Below, piece after piece: positions 15,409-23,374 of a stretch of 32,377 nt of DNA. Numbering within the stretch: position 1 is the stretch's first letter; each line of letters begins with the position of its first letter. The stretch is taken from positions 1 to 32,377 of the forward strand of contig JARKPC010000095.1 of the NCBI GenBank assembly GCA_029975435.1, given 5' to 3'. The position numbers were made by a program, and so were the translations under genes. Source of the DNA: Propionivibrio sp. (lineage in GTDB: Bacteria; Pseudomonadota; Gammaproteobacteria; Burkholderiales; Rhodocyclaceae). The notes beneath the pieces were generated by a model that was not told the DNA's origin, did not search any database, and saw only the letters and a list, made by a program, of their open reading frames with translations.

Positions 15409-17175
15409 TCAGCTGCTTTCGGTTCCGGGGGCTTGCGCTTTTTTCACCAGACCATCTTCCATGACCAGATATTCCAGGTCCGAGCCGTAGAACATGTTCA
15501 ACGCGTCGGTGGGCGAGCAGATCATCGGCTCGCCGCGCCGGTTGAGCGACGTGTTGAGCACGACTCCATTGCCGGTAAGCTTTTCGAGTTCCACCATCAG
15601 ATCGTAGTAGCGCGGGTTGAACTCGCGCTTGAGGACCTGTGCTCGCGACGTGCCGTCTTCGTGCACGACTTCGGGCACACGCTCCTTCCAGCCCGGCGCA
15701 ACCTCGAAGGTGAAAGTCATGAAGGGCGCCGGATGGTCGCTGCCGAGCATTTGCGGGCCAACGGTGTCGATCATGCTCGGGCAGAACGGACGCCAGCGCT
15801 CACGGAACTTGATCTGCTCATTGATGCGGTCGGCTACGCCGGGCGCACTCGGGCAGCCGAGAATCGAACGGCCACCGAGGGCGCGCGGGCCGAATTCCAT
15901 GCGGCCGTGGAACCAGGCGACCGGGTTGCCGTCGGCGAGAATCTTTGCCACTTCCTGCGGTACTCCGGTGTCGCCATTTTCGATCTTCTGCCAACGCGGT
16001 TGTGCCGGGTGGCGGGCGCAGGCGGCGATGACATCTTCGTTGCTGAACGACGGGCCGAGATAGACGTGTTCCATCTTCTCGACCGGCACGCCGCGCTCGA
16101 CGGAAACGTAGGCCGCCGCGCCAACCGCGGTGCCGGCGTCGCCCGAGGCAGGCTGCACGAAGAGTTCCTTGAGTTCGGGGCGGGCGATGATCTTCTGGTT
16201 GAGCTTGACGTTGAGCGCGCCGCCTCCGGAAAAGGCCAGCTTGCCGGTTTCGCGCAGGATGTCGCCGAGGTAGTGGTCGATCATCTGCAGTGACAGATCC
16301 TCGAACAGCTTCTGCATGCTTGCCGCGTAGTGGATGTACGGGTCGTCGGCAATGTCGCCGACGCGCTTCGGGCCGAGCCAGTCGATGAGCTTGGGCGAGA
16401 AGTAGAAGCCCTTGCCGTTTTCCTTGTAGCGGCGAAAGCCGATCACGTTGGCGTAGTCGGTGTTGATGACCAGTTCGCCGTTCTCGAATTTGGCGAGGCG
16501 CGAGAAATCGTACTTGCTCGGGTCGCCGTACGGCGCCATGCCCATCACCTTGTATTCGCCGTCGAGCATCTCGAAGCCGAGGAATTCGGTGATCGCGCCG
16601 TACAGGCCGCCGAGCGAATCGGGGTCGTAGAATTCCTTGATCTTGTGGATCTTGCCGTTCTCGCCGTAGCCGAAAAAGGTGGTGGCGTATTCCCCCTTGC
16701 CATCGATGCCCAGGATCGCCGTCTTTTCCTTGAATCCAGAGCAGTGGTAGGCGCTGGCGGCGTGCGCCAGATGGTGTTCGACCGGCACGATTTCGATCTT
16801 CTTGAGGTCGAAGCCGAGTTGGATCAGGCACCATTCGATGCGCTTCTTGTAGCGATAGAAACGTCGGTTCCCGGCGAAAATGGCGTCGAGGGAACGGTCC
16901 GGCGCGTACCAGTAACGCTTCGCGTAATGCCAGCGGGCCTTTTCACCGAGGCTGATCGGGGCGAACGGAATGGCCACGGCATCGACATCCGACGGCTTGA
17001 TGCCGGCGAACTGCAGGCAGAACTTCGCGGCCTCGTAGGGCATGCGGTTCTTGGCGTGCTTGTCGCGCACGAAGCGTTCTTCTTCGGCGGCGGCGACCAA
17101 CTTGCCGTCGATGTACAGCGCGGCCGAAGGGTCGTGGGTGAGTGCGCCGGAAAGGCCGAGTATTGTCAGTGCCAA
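15409..17175 (-). CDS. NodU/CmcH-family carbamoyltransferase (WapO-like)
   Basis: The 588-residue enzyme, counted from a TTG at 17175, starts exactly where the family N-terminus TILGLSGALTHDPSAAL begins; an ATG further upstream would add 20 unrelated residues. The Kae1-like domain has the metal-binding HHLAH (134-138), a GGGALN loop and an ASGDAGTAVGAA block. The YrdC-like C-terminal part has FGPRALGGRSIL, ERWRPFCPS and NTSLNRRGEPM. Family members transfer a carbamoyl group from carbamoyl phosphate, through carbamoyl-AMP, to a sugar hydroxyl. In P. aeruginosa a homologue in the core cluster is proposed to carbamoylate heptose. This gene heads the leftward glycosyltransferase run. A TATACT (complement of 17242-17247) may be its -10. 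Confidence 0.9.
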   Translation of the reverse strand: MALTILGLSGALTHDPSAALYIDGKLVAAAEEERFVRDKHAKNRMPYEAAKFCLQFAGIKPSDVDAVAIPFAPISLGEKARWHYAKRYWYAPDRSLDAIFAGNRRFYRYKKRIEWCLIQLGFDLKKIEIVPVEHHLAHAASAYHCSGFKEKTAILGIDGKGEYATTFFGYGENGKIHKIKEFYDPDSLGGLYGAITEFLGFEMLDGEYKVMGMAPYGDPSKYDFSRLAKFENGELVINTDYANVIGFRRYKENGKGFYFSPKLIDWLGPKRVGDIADDPYIHYAASMQKLFEDLSLQMIDHYLGDILRETGKLAFSGGGALNVKLNQKIIARPELKELFVQPASGDAGTAVGAAAYVSVERGVPVEKMEHVYLGPSFSNEDVIAACARHPAQPRWQKIENGDTGVPQEVAKILADGNPVAWFHGRMEFGPRALGGRSILGCPSAPGVADRINEQIKFRERWRPFCPSMIDTVGPQMLGSDHPAPFMTFTFEVAPGWKERVPEVVHEDGTSRAQVLKREFNPRYYDLMVELEKLTGNGVVLNTSLNRRGEPMICSPTDALNMFYGSDLEYLVMEDGLVKKAQAPGTESS

Positions 17176-17351
17176 AATTAACGTCTCGCAGTGGTGGGGG
17201 CGACGCCAGCCCGGAAAGCGCGGCGTCCGAAACAAACCGCAAGTATACCTTCCTGAATGCCTCTCGTAGTGAATCGGAGTAAAGTAATCCGTTTGTGCCT
17301 GACCGGCTTTCGCGCCCGCGGCCCATCGTTGAGTTTTCTGGAAATGTCCGC

Positions 17352-18884
17352 ATGCAAAGAACTTTCAAAACGATTCTCGTGTTATTGCTTGTTCTCCTTC
17401 CTGGCTTGTTTTTCGGCCTGGGCGAACGTCCCGTGTACAAGATCCAGGAGGTGCGGATCGCCGAAACGGCGCGGGAAATGATCGAGAGCGGAGACTGGCT
17501 TGTCCCGCGTTTTAACGGCGAGTTGCGTTTGCAGAAGCCACCGTTGCCCTACTGGTTGACGGCAGCGAGTTATCAATTCGGAGGCGTCGGCGCCGTGACG
17601 ACAAGGTTGCCGGCGGCGCTGGCCGGCTTGTGCCTGTCATTGCTGCTTTGGCTTTGGGTTCGGCGCGAAGTCGGAGAGGAGGCAGCATGCAACGGCGTCT
17701 TGGTTCTCGTCACCTCCTTTCTCGGATTGCGTTACTTTCGCAGCGGCGAGGCGGATGCTCTGCTGTTGTTGTGCATCAGTGTTGCCTGCAAACTGGGCTT
17801 CGATATTCTCTCCGGCCGCCACGATGCATGGCGGCGCATCCTGTTCGGTCTGGCGCTGGGATTGGGCTTCCTCAGCAAAGGTCCGGCCGGCGTGGCGATT
17901 CCCTTGCTGACCCTGCTGCTGGCGTCGCTTGTGGAAAGGCGACGGGGCGGGGTGCGTGCCGCCGTCGCACATTTCTTCAGCCTGCCGGGCGTGGCCGCCT
18001 TGCTGTTAGTGGCGTTCGGCTGGTACGCCTGGATCATTTGGCGGTTGCCCGAGGCGTCACAGCTATTCTTCGGGAGGCAGATTGATGAGACATTCATTAC
18101 CGGAAATCATCCCAAGCCCATCTGGTGGTATTTGTCCAACTGGGTCGAGTTTTTTGCGCCCTGGAGCGTCCTGATCGTTCCGGCTGGAATAATGGCCTAT
18201 CGTCGACGCGATACGGAGATGCCTGTTCTGATCCGGTTTGCGTGGAGTTGGCTGGCCGTGGTGTTCGTGCTTCTTACGGCTACCGTCAACAAGCAAACGC
18301 AATACGCGCTCCTGTTCGCGCCGCCGCTGGCGCTAATCCTCGGTCATTATCTGGCGAGCGCCGATGGCGGGTTCCGACGGCTGAACCGGATACTGTTCGG
18401 GGTGTTCTGTATTGCAGCCATCGCGGGCGTCGGGTTTGCGCTGCGCAAATCCGCGGATGTGTCCCAGTCGCTGATCTGGCTGGGGCTTCCGCTCGTTCCG
18501 CCGGCTCTGGCCCGGATGCTCGGCGTTCGCTCGCTTTCATGGCCCCTGGTGCTGGTGGCCGGCCTAGTGTCTACGGCATTCCTCTACAGTGATGCGCATT
18601 TGTCGAGAGAGCCGCGAAAACTGGCGGCCCAATCGCTGATGAGCGATACGGCAGGGTATGTACACCTCTTTCAGATCGGACCGAAACCGGGGGCGGGCGA
18701 ACTGTCGTTTTATGCGGGAAGGGTCGTAAGGCCCGTGGATGCCGAGGATATACCCGAACTCCTCGATCGGTATCCCGACATCTGGCTGGTTGGCGAAAAG
18801 TTGCCGGAATTGCCGAACGCGTCGATGGTGCTGATCAAGCAGGCCGACGAATTGCGCCTGGTGAAGCTGTCGCGTCGCCGCTGA
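17352..18884 (+). CDS. ArnT/PMT-like GT-C glycosyltransferase (GT39/GT83)
   Basis: This 510-residue integral membrane enzyme has an N-terminal anchor and a first periplasmic loop with YKIQEVRIAETAREM, GDWLVPRFNGELRLQKPPLPYW. The acidic residues of this loop form the metal and donor site of polyprenyl-phosphate-dependent transferases such as ArnT. About eleven to twelve helices follow, with a soluble C-terminal part from about residue 440. Such enzymes move a sugar from polyprenyl phosphate to lipid A, core or protein at the periplasmic face. The ATG at 17352 is preferred over one 57 bases upstream because the first helix follows directly. No arn genes are visible, so the donor need not be Ara4N. 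The GT2 at 2722-3480 could make its donor. Confidence 0.85.
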   Translation: MQRTFKTILVLLLVLLPGLFFGLGERPVYKIQEVRIAETAREMIESGDWLVPRFNGELRLQKPPLPYWLTAASYQFGGVGAVTTRLPAALAGLCLSLLLWLWVRREVGEEAACNGVLVLVTSFLGLRYFRSGEADALLLLCISVACKLGFDILSGRHDAWRRILFGLALGLGFLSKGPAGVAIPLLTLLLASLVERRRGGVRAAVAHFFSLPGVAALLLVAFGWYAWIIWRLPEASQLFFGRQIDETFITGNHPKPIWWYLSNWVEFFAPWSVLIVPAGIMAYRRRDTEMPVLIRFAWSWLAVVFVLLTATVNKQTQYALLFAPPLALILGHYLASADGGFRRLNRILFGVFCIAAIAGVGFALRKSADVSQSLIWLGLPLVPPALARMLGVRSLSWPLVLVAGLVSTAFLYSDAHLSREPRKLAAQSLMSDTAGYVHLFQIGPKPGAGELSFYAGRVVRPVDAEDIPELLDRYPDIWLVGEKLPELPNASMVLIKQADELRLVKLSRRR

Positions 18885-18905
18885 CCGAGTTTTAACAACG
18901 CAGGG

Positions 18906-19793
18906 TCAGTAAGGCCGGGATTCTCCTTCGGGCCGCGTCTTGAACCGGCGATGAACCCAGTAGTACTGTTCCGGCATGGTGCGCACGGCCTCTTCGATCC
19001 ACGCGTTCATCCGGATTGTGTCGGCCTCGGCGTCATCCGTCGGGAAGTCTTCCCAGGCATCGCCGATTTCGGTGACGTAGCCTTGGCCATCCGGCAGCAC
19101 GCGCGTGACGCAGGTCAAAACCGTGGCGCCGGCGGTGCGGGCGAGGCGCGAAAGCCCGGTAATCGTGGCGGTCGGAATGCCGAAGAAAGGCACGAAAATC
19201 GACTCGCGCCGGCGGGCATTCAGGTCGGGCAGGTAATAGAAAGGGCGGCCGGACTTCATGGCCTTGACTGTCGCGCGTATGCCGTCCTTGCGCGTCAGCA
19301 GCATCTGGTCACCAAAACGGCGGCGACCATTGAACAGCAGGCGGTCGAATACCGGATTGGCCTGCTCGGCATACATGCTCAGAGAGTCGAAGCGCATCGC
19401 GACGGCGACGCCCCCGGCGTCCAGTCCGACAAAATGCGGCGCGAGCAGGATGATCGGCTTGCCGGCATCAAGCAGGGCGCGGATCTTCTCGGTGCCTTCG
19501 ATGCGGATCATGCGTTCCAGTCGTTCGCGGCTTCCCCACCATAAAACACTGCGCTCCAGGACCGAGCGGCCAAGTACGCGGAAGTGATCCCTGGCCAGTT
19601 TCTCCCTTTCTCTGGGGCTCAATTCCGGAAAACACCATTCAAGATTGATGTTCACCACTTTCCGACGATGGTTGCCGAAAAGATAAAGCAGCTGGCCAAT
19701 CCCGTTTCCGATGGCGGCAAGTGCCGATAGCGGCAGGAAATGCAGCAGCCAGAACAGGAACACGACGGGTTGGCTCAGGAGACGACGAAACAT
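18906..19793 (-). CDS. lpxL: Lipid A biosynthesis late acyltransferase (LpxL/HtrB family)
   Basis: The 295-residue inner-membrane enzyme has an N-terminal anchor (about residues 8-38) and the acyltransferase motif H120-x4-D125 in APHFVGLD. Further family blocks are YYLPDLNARRRESIFVPFFG (around residue 195-215) and a C-terminal YYWVHRRFKTRP. It adds a secondary acyl chain to the lipid A precursor. I chose ATG 19793; an open frame extends 53 codons upstream but would run into the dapF promoter region and adds no recognizable sequence. It diverges from dapF and converges on the GT-C gene with 21 bases between. The lpxL/dapF adjacency is common in betaproteobacteria. LpxL versus LpxM specificity is not decidable here. 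Confidence 0.9.
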   Translation of the reverse strand: MFRRLLSQPVVFLFWLLHFLPLSALAAIGNGIGQLLYLFGNHRRKVVNINLEWCFPELSPREREKLARDHFRVLGRSVLERSVLWWGSRERLERMIRIEGTEKIRALLDAGKPIILLAPHFVGLDAGGVAVAMRFDSLSMYAEQANPVFDRLLFNGRRRFGDQMLLTRKDGIRATVKAMKSGRPFYYLPDLNARRRESIFVPFFGIPTATITGLSRLARTAGATVLTCVTRVLPDGQGYVTEIGDAWEDFPTDDAEADTIRMNAWIEEAVRTMPEQYYWVHRRFKTRPEGESRPY

Positions 19794-19913
19794 GGTTTCA
19801 GGAATTGTCGGAGAGAACAATGCGAAGAGAAGACGGCATTGTGGCACAGCTTGCCGGCGCGGCATTGTAGTGCCAATGGCCTTTGCGTTCCATATCGGCG
19901 GAGTTGTTCCCCT

Positions 19914-19919
19914 TATAAT
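19914..19919 (+). promoter_or_regulatory. Candidate -10 box for dapF
   Basis: A perfect TATAAT lies 47 bases before the dapF ATG, in the lpxL/dapF divergent gap. No convincing -35 is found at 16-18 bases upstream (the sequence there is CCATATC), so the promoter may be weak or activator-dependent. Confidence 0.4.
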
Positions 19920-19966
19920 GCACAGGTTGATGCAAGACCCGGGCGTACACAATCAGGCAGGCACCC

Positions 19967-20797
19967 ATGAAAATTCGCTTCTCCAAGATGCATGGCCTCG
20001 GCAACGACTTCGTCGTGATCGACGGGATCCGCCAATCGATCGCGCTGACGCCGGAACAGGTCCGGTTCATTGCCGATCGCCATTTCGGTGTTGGCTGCGA
20101 CCAGCTCCTGATCGTCGAGAAAGCCAGCTGCCCGGATGTCGATTTTCGCTATCGCATCTTCAATGCCGACGGAGGCGAGGTCGAACAATGCGGCAACGGC
20201 GCACGCTGCTTTGTGCGCTTTGTCCATGAACAGCGACTGACCGACAAGCGTGAAATCCGCGTTGAAACCATGGGCGGCGTGATCAGCCCTCGGCTCGAGG
20301 CGGATGCGAACGTCACCGTCGATATGGGCGTTCCGATCTTTGAACCTGAGCGGATTCCTTTTGTGAGCGCGTCCGACGACGTGGTGCAGCCGCTCGACGT
20401 CGGCGGCGAGAGTGTCGGGATCACCGCTGTTTCCATGGGCAATCCGCACGCCGTGCAGGTGGTCGCCGATGTCGATGCAGCGCCGGTTGCGGTCCAGGGA
20501 GCACTGATCGAAGCTCACCCACGATTTCCGCAACGCGTCAACGCCGGCTTCATGCAGGTCGTCGGGCGGCAGGCAATCCGGCTGCGCGTGTTCGAGCGCG
20601 GCGTCGGCGAAACCCTGGCCTGCGGTACGGGTGCCTGCGCGGCCGTCGTGGCAGGCATTGCCCGTGGGCTGCTCGATTCGCCGGTGCGCGTTGTTACACG
20701 CGGCGGCGCGCTGACCATTGGATGGAGTGGCAAAGGTACCCCGGTCCTGATGACCGGCCCCGCGGTTACAGTATTTACCGGAGATATCGAATTATGA
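19967..20797 (+). CDS. dapF: Diaminopimelate epimerase
   Basis: The 276-residue cytosolic enzyme converts LL- to meso-diaminopimelate for lysine and peptidoglycan synthesis. The two catalytic cysteines are C75 in [15 protein letters not shown] and C218 in [10 protein letters not shown], each at the expected place in the two-fold pseudo-symmetric fold. The N-terminus [15 protein letters not shown] fixes the start. It is the first gene of a dapF-DUF484-xerC operon that is widely conserved in beta- and gammaproteobacteria. Its TGA overlaps the ATG of the next gene (ATGA at 20794-20797). Confidence 0.97.
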   Translation: MKIRFSKMHGLGNDFVVIDGIRQSIALTPEQVRFIADRHFGVGCDQLLIVEKASCPDVDFRYRIFNADGGEVEQCGNGARCFVRFVHEQRLTDKREIRVETMGGVISPRLEADANVTVDMGVPIFEPERIPFVSASDDVVQPLDVGGESVGITAVSMGNPHAVQVVADVDAAPVAVQGALIEAHPRFPQRVNAGFMQVVGRQAIRLRVFERGVGETLACGTGACAAVVAGIARGLLDSPVRVVTRGGALTIGWSGKGTPVLMTGPAVTVFTGDIEL

Positions 20798-21453
20798 AGT
20801 CGGAAGAAGTGGCGCAGTACCTGCAGGACAATCCGCAGTTCTTCGAGGAATATGCCGACCTGATGTCGCGCATGGTCATTCCGCACCCGCACGGCGGCCG
20901 GACAATCTCGATCACCGAGCGCCAGATGCTCAGCCTGCGAGACAAGAACCGGCAGCTCGAGAGCAAGATGGGCGAGCTGCTGCAGTTCGGCGAGGAAAAC
21001 GACATCATCAGCGAAAAAATGCACAGGCTCGGTGTGGCCATCATCGCCGCGGGAACGTTCCAGTCGGTCATCCACACATTGAATTTCCATCTGCGCGACG
21101 ATTTCGCCATCCCCCACTTCGCCCTGCGTCTGTGGAATCGTCCGGAGACTACCTCCGAACTTCCGGAATTCGCCGGCGTCAGCGAAGAACTGCAGACGTT
21201 CTCGGAGACGCTGAACCATCCCTATTGCGGGTCGACGGCGGGTTTTGAAACCGCCTCCTGGTTCGGCGCCGCTGCGACGCATGTGCGCTCGCAGGGGCTG
21301 ATCGCGCTGCGCAATGGCGGCGGCACGATTGGCATGATTGCCCTGGGCAGCGAGGATCCCCAGCGCTTCTATTCCGGTATGGGAACCCTGTATCTGGAAC
21401 GTCTCGGGGAAATGGCCTCGGCGGCGTTGGCACGGGTGCTGCACCAGTCCTGA
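20794..21453 (+). CDS. DUF484 family (GAF-like) protein
   Basis: The 219-residue soluble protein starts at an ATG overlapping the dapF stop. The N-terminal part reads [15 protein letters not shown] and [16 protein letters not shown], the recognizable DUF484 opening. A helical, coiled-coil-prone stretch (about residues 45-75) follows, and then a GAF-like alpha/beta domain to the end ([21 protein letters not shown] near the C-terminus). The biochemical role of the family is not established. Its near-invariant place between dapF and xerC suggests a link to the operon, but nothing more can be said from sequence. The xerC start follows one base after its stop. Confidence 0.92.
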   Translation: MKSEEVAQYLQDNPQFFEEYADLMSRMVIPHPHGGRTISITERQMLSLRDKNRQLESKMGELLQFGEENDIISEKMHRLGVAIIAAGTFQSVIHTLNFHLRDDFAIPHFALRLWNRPETTSELPEFAGVSEELQTFSETLNHPYCGSTAGFETASWFGAAATHVRSQGLIALRNGGGTIGMIALGSEDPQRFYSGMGTLYLERLGEMASAALARVLHQS

Positions 21454-21454
21454 A

Positions 21455-22360
21455 ATGACTTCGGTCGAGCAGGTTGACCGCTATCTCGACGAACTTGCCC
21501 AGCAACGCAGGCAGTCGCCGCATACCGTCAGCAATTATCGCCGCGATTTGCGCGTGCTGGCCGGCTTGATCGCCGAGTCGTCGGGCAGCATCACGTTCAG
21601 CAATCTTCAGGCGCACCACGTCCGCCGCTTCATGGCCCAGTTGCACGCGCGCGGCCTGGGCGGGCGTTCGCTGGCGCGGATGCTCTCGGCGTGGCGCGGC
21701 TTCTACCGCTGGTTGGGCTTGCGCGGCGAGGTGTCGGCCAATCCGGTCGAGGGCGTCAAGGCGCCCAAGAGCCCGCAGGCATTGCCGAAAGTGCTCTCCC
21801 CGGACGAGGCCAGTCGCCTGCTGGACCATCCCGGGGAAGATGCGCTGGAATTGCGCGATCAAGCCATGTTCGAGCTTTTCTATTCGTCCGGCCTGCGCCT
21901 GGCGGAGTTAGCGGCACTCGAAACTGCCTGCTTGCATGATGTGGCGGAAGGCGAGATCAAGGTGTTTGGCAAGCGCGGGAAGGAACGTCACGTACCGGTA
22001 GGCAGCAAGGCGCGTGCGGCGGTCGAGTGTTGGGCGCAGCGGCGCGCGCAAGTGGCGTTGCCGGACGAGACGGCATTGTTCGTCGGCCAGCGCGGTGCGC
22101 GCATCCATCCTCGCGTCATCGAGGAACGGTTAAGGCAACGTGCCCTGGCGCAGGGCTTGCCGGTCAATGTGCATCCGCACATGCTCAGACATTCCTTTGC
22201 CTCGCATGTGCTGCAATCGTCGGGCGATCTGCGTGCCGTGCAGGAAATGCTCGGGCATGCCAGCATCGCCTCGACGCAGGTCTATACCCACCTCGATTTT
22301 CAGCATCTTGCGCAGGTGTACGACAAGGCGCACCCGCGCGCGAAGCGCAAGCAGCCCTGA
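21455..22360 (+). CDS. xerC: Site-specific tyrosine recombinase XerC
   Basis: The 301-residue recombinase resolves chromosome dimers at dif together with XerD. The N-terminal SAM-like DNA-binding domain covers about residues 1-90. The catalytic domain has R148 (SSGLRLAE), K173 (GKRGKER), H242-x-x-R245 (HMLRH), H268 (LGHAS) and the nucleophile Y277 (TQVYTH), so all active-site residues are present. Assignment to XerC instead of XerD rests on the dapF-DUF484-xerC context. It starts one base after the DUF484 stop and is surely coupled to it. It converges on msrB with a single base between the two stop codons. Confidence 0.95.
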   Translation: MTSVEQVDRYLDELAQQRRQSPHTVSNYRRDLRVLAGLIAESSGSITFSNLQAHHVRRFMAQLHARGLGGRSLARMLSAWRGFYRWLGLRGEVSANPVEGVKAPKSPQALPKVLSPDEASRLLDHPGEDALELRDQAMFELFYSSGLRLAELAALETACLHDVAEGEIKVFGKRGKERHVPVGSKARAAVECWAQRRAQVALPDETALFVGQRGARIHPRVIEERLRQRALAQGLPVNVHPHMLRHSFASHVLQSSGDLRAVQEMLGHASIASTQVYTHLDFQHLAQVYDKAHPRAKRKQP

Positions 22361-22361
22361 G

Positions 22362-22775
22362 TCAGGTACGCCGCGCGGGGAAATCCTCCCCTCGCGGAAC
22401 AAAAAGCAGTGCCAACCCGTTGTTGCAGTAACGTGTTCCCTGCGGCGGCGGGCCGTCGTCGAAGACGTGTCCCTGATGGCCGCCGCATTCCGCGCAATGG
22501 TACTCGGTGCGCGGATAGAGCAACTTGTAGTCGGTCTTGGTGGCTACCGCGCCGGGCAGCGCCTCGCGGAAGCTCGGCCAGCCGGTGCCGCTCTCGTACT
22601 TGGCGCGGCTGTCGAACAGCGGCTGATAACAGGCGGCACAGACAAACGTGCCGTCCCGCTTTTCGCTGAGTAGCCCGCTGCTGCAGGCGAACTCGGTGTC
22701 TTCCTCGAAGAGGATGCGGTAGGTTTCCGGCGGCAGCAGTTCGGCCCACTCGGCCTTCGTCTTGGCTTGCAGCAT
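22362..22775 (-). CDS. msrB: Peptide methionine-(R)-S-oxide reductase, zinc type
   Basis: The 137-residue enzyme reduces methionine-R-sulfoxide in proteins. It has the two zinc-binding pairs C46-x2-C49 and C94-x2-C97, the GTGWPSF substrate loop (63-69) and the catalytic cysteine C117 in RYCNN. The chosen ATG at 22775 has a good Shine-Dalgarno (GAGGAT) six bases upstream. The open frame continues 261 codons further upstream, but that part lies antisense to the regulator and GTPase genes and is spurious. It is divergent from the Zur-like gene and shares its intergenic region, which carries the triple palindrome. Zinc-linked control is therefore possible. Confidence 0.95.
   Translation of the reverse strand: MLQAKTKAEWAELLPPETYRILFEEDTEFACSSGLLSEKRDGTFVCAACYQPLFDSRAKYESGTGWPSFREALPGAVATKTDYKLLYPRTEYHCAECGGHQGHVFDDGPPPQGTRYCNNGLALLFVPRGEDFPARRT
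22371..22397. terminator. GC-rich hairpin at the xerC/msrB junction
   Basis: An 11-base-pair stem with one mismatch (arms 22371-22381 and 22387-22397, loop of five bases) starts ten bases after the xerC stop codon and lies inside the last codons of msrB. No T-run follows it on either strand, so it is not a classical intrinsic terminator. It could still slow or protect the xerC transcript. Confidence 0.35.
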
Positions 22776-22833
22776 GGCTCTATCCTCAAAACGGTGCAGT
22801 GTCGGTTGGGCAGCTTTCGTACGCCTCGGTTCC

Positions 22834-22857
22834 TGTTGCATTTGCAACAATGTTGCG
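22834..22857. promoter_or_regulatory. Putative Zur operator, three alternating half-sites
   Basis: Half-sites TGTTGCA (22834-22840), TGCAACA (22843-22849) and TGTTGCG (22851-22857) follow each other with spacers of two and one base. The first two form a 14-base perfect dyad around TT. The second and third form a second dyad that shares the middle arm. Fur-family repressors often bind such overlapping dyads as two dimers. The array overlaps the -35 of the regulator gene and lies 59 bases upstream of the msrB start. Assignment to Zur is by position, not by a known consensus for this group. Confidence 0.55.
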
Positions 22858-22881
22858 AGTGGCGCGTCGTCATGCTTAAAT
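22853..22881 (+). promoter_or_regulatory. Candidate promoter of the zur-cobW operon
   Basis: TTGCGA (22853-22858) and TTAAAT (22876-22881) are 17 bases apart, placing the start of transcription near 22889 and a 20-base leader before the GTG. The -35 lies within the third half-site of the putative operator, so a bound repressor would block it. Confidence 0.4.
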
Positions 22882-22909
22882 CGCGGACCCGCCCTTACGA
22901 GAATTCGAC

Positions 22910-23374
22910 GTGGCTCTTGATGTCTCCCTCGGCCAACAAGCTGTTGCTGAACAGATCCGGCGTTTCGGCGCGCGGGCGACGCCGGCTCGTGTCCGGGTTC
23001 TGCGCGTGCTGCGCGAGGCGCCGACCCCGTTGTCGCATGGTGAAATCGAGGTCCGGCTGGGCGACATGGCCCTTGACCGGGTGACTCTGTACCGCGTGCT
23101 CGACTGGCTCGTCGACAGCGGGCTGGCGCACAAGAGCGCCGATGCGAGCCGTGTCTTCCGTTTCTCGGCGGCGCCGGCCGGAGAGCATGCCTCGCATGTG
23201 CATTTCCGCTGCGAAATGTGTGGCGGGGTGTATTGCCTGGAAGCCTCATTGCCTGTCGTTCCACAATTGCCGGCGGGATTCTCCCTGACGCGTATGGATT
23301 TCGATCTGCGCGGAGTGTGTGCCAACTGTGGTGCCAACACCGGTGGTGCAAACAGCACGGGGAGGGCCAAATGA
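22910..23374 (+). CDS. zur: Fur-family transcriptional regulator, probable Zur
   Basis: The 154-residue protein uses a GTG start. It has an N-terminal winged helix (about 10-85, with DRVTLYRVLDWLVDSGL as recognition region) and a dimerization domain with HASHVHFRCEMC. Two CxxC pairs (101/104 and 137/140) would hold the structural zinc typical of this family. The coupled downstream gene encodes a COG0523 GTPase, a common Zur target, which is the main reason to prefer Zur over Fur or PerR. A palindromic array over its own promoter suggests autoregulation. The last eight codons are low-complexity, and the TGA overlaps the ATG of the next gene. Confidence 0.8.
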   Translation: MALDVSLGQQAVAEQIRRFGARATPARVRVLRVLREAPTPLSHGEIEVRLGDMALDRVTLYRVLDWLVDSGLAHKSADASRVFRFSAAPAGEHASHVHFRCEMCGGVYCLEASLPVVPQLPAGFSLTRMDFDLRGVCANCGANTGGANSTGRAK

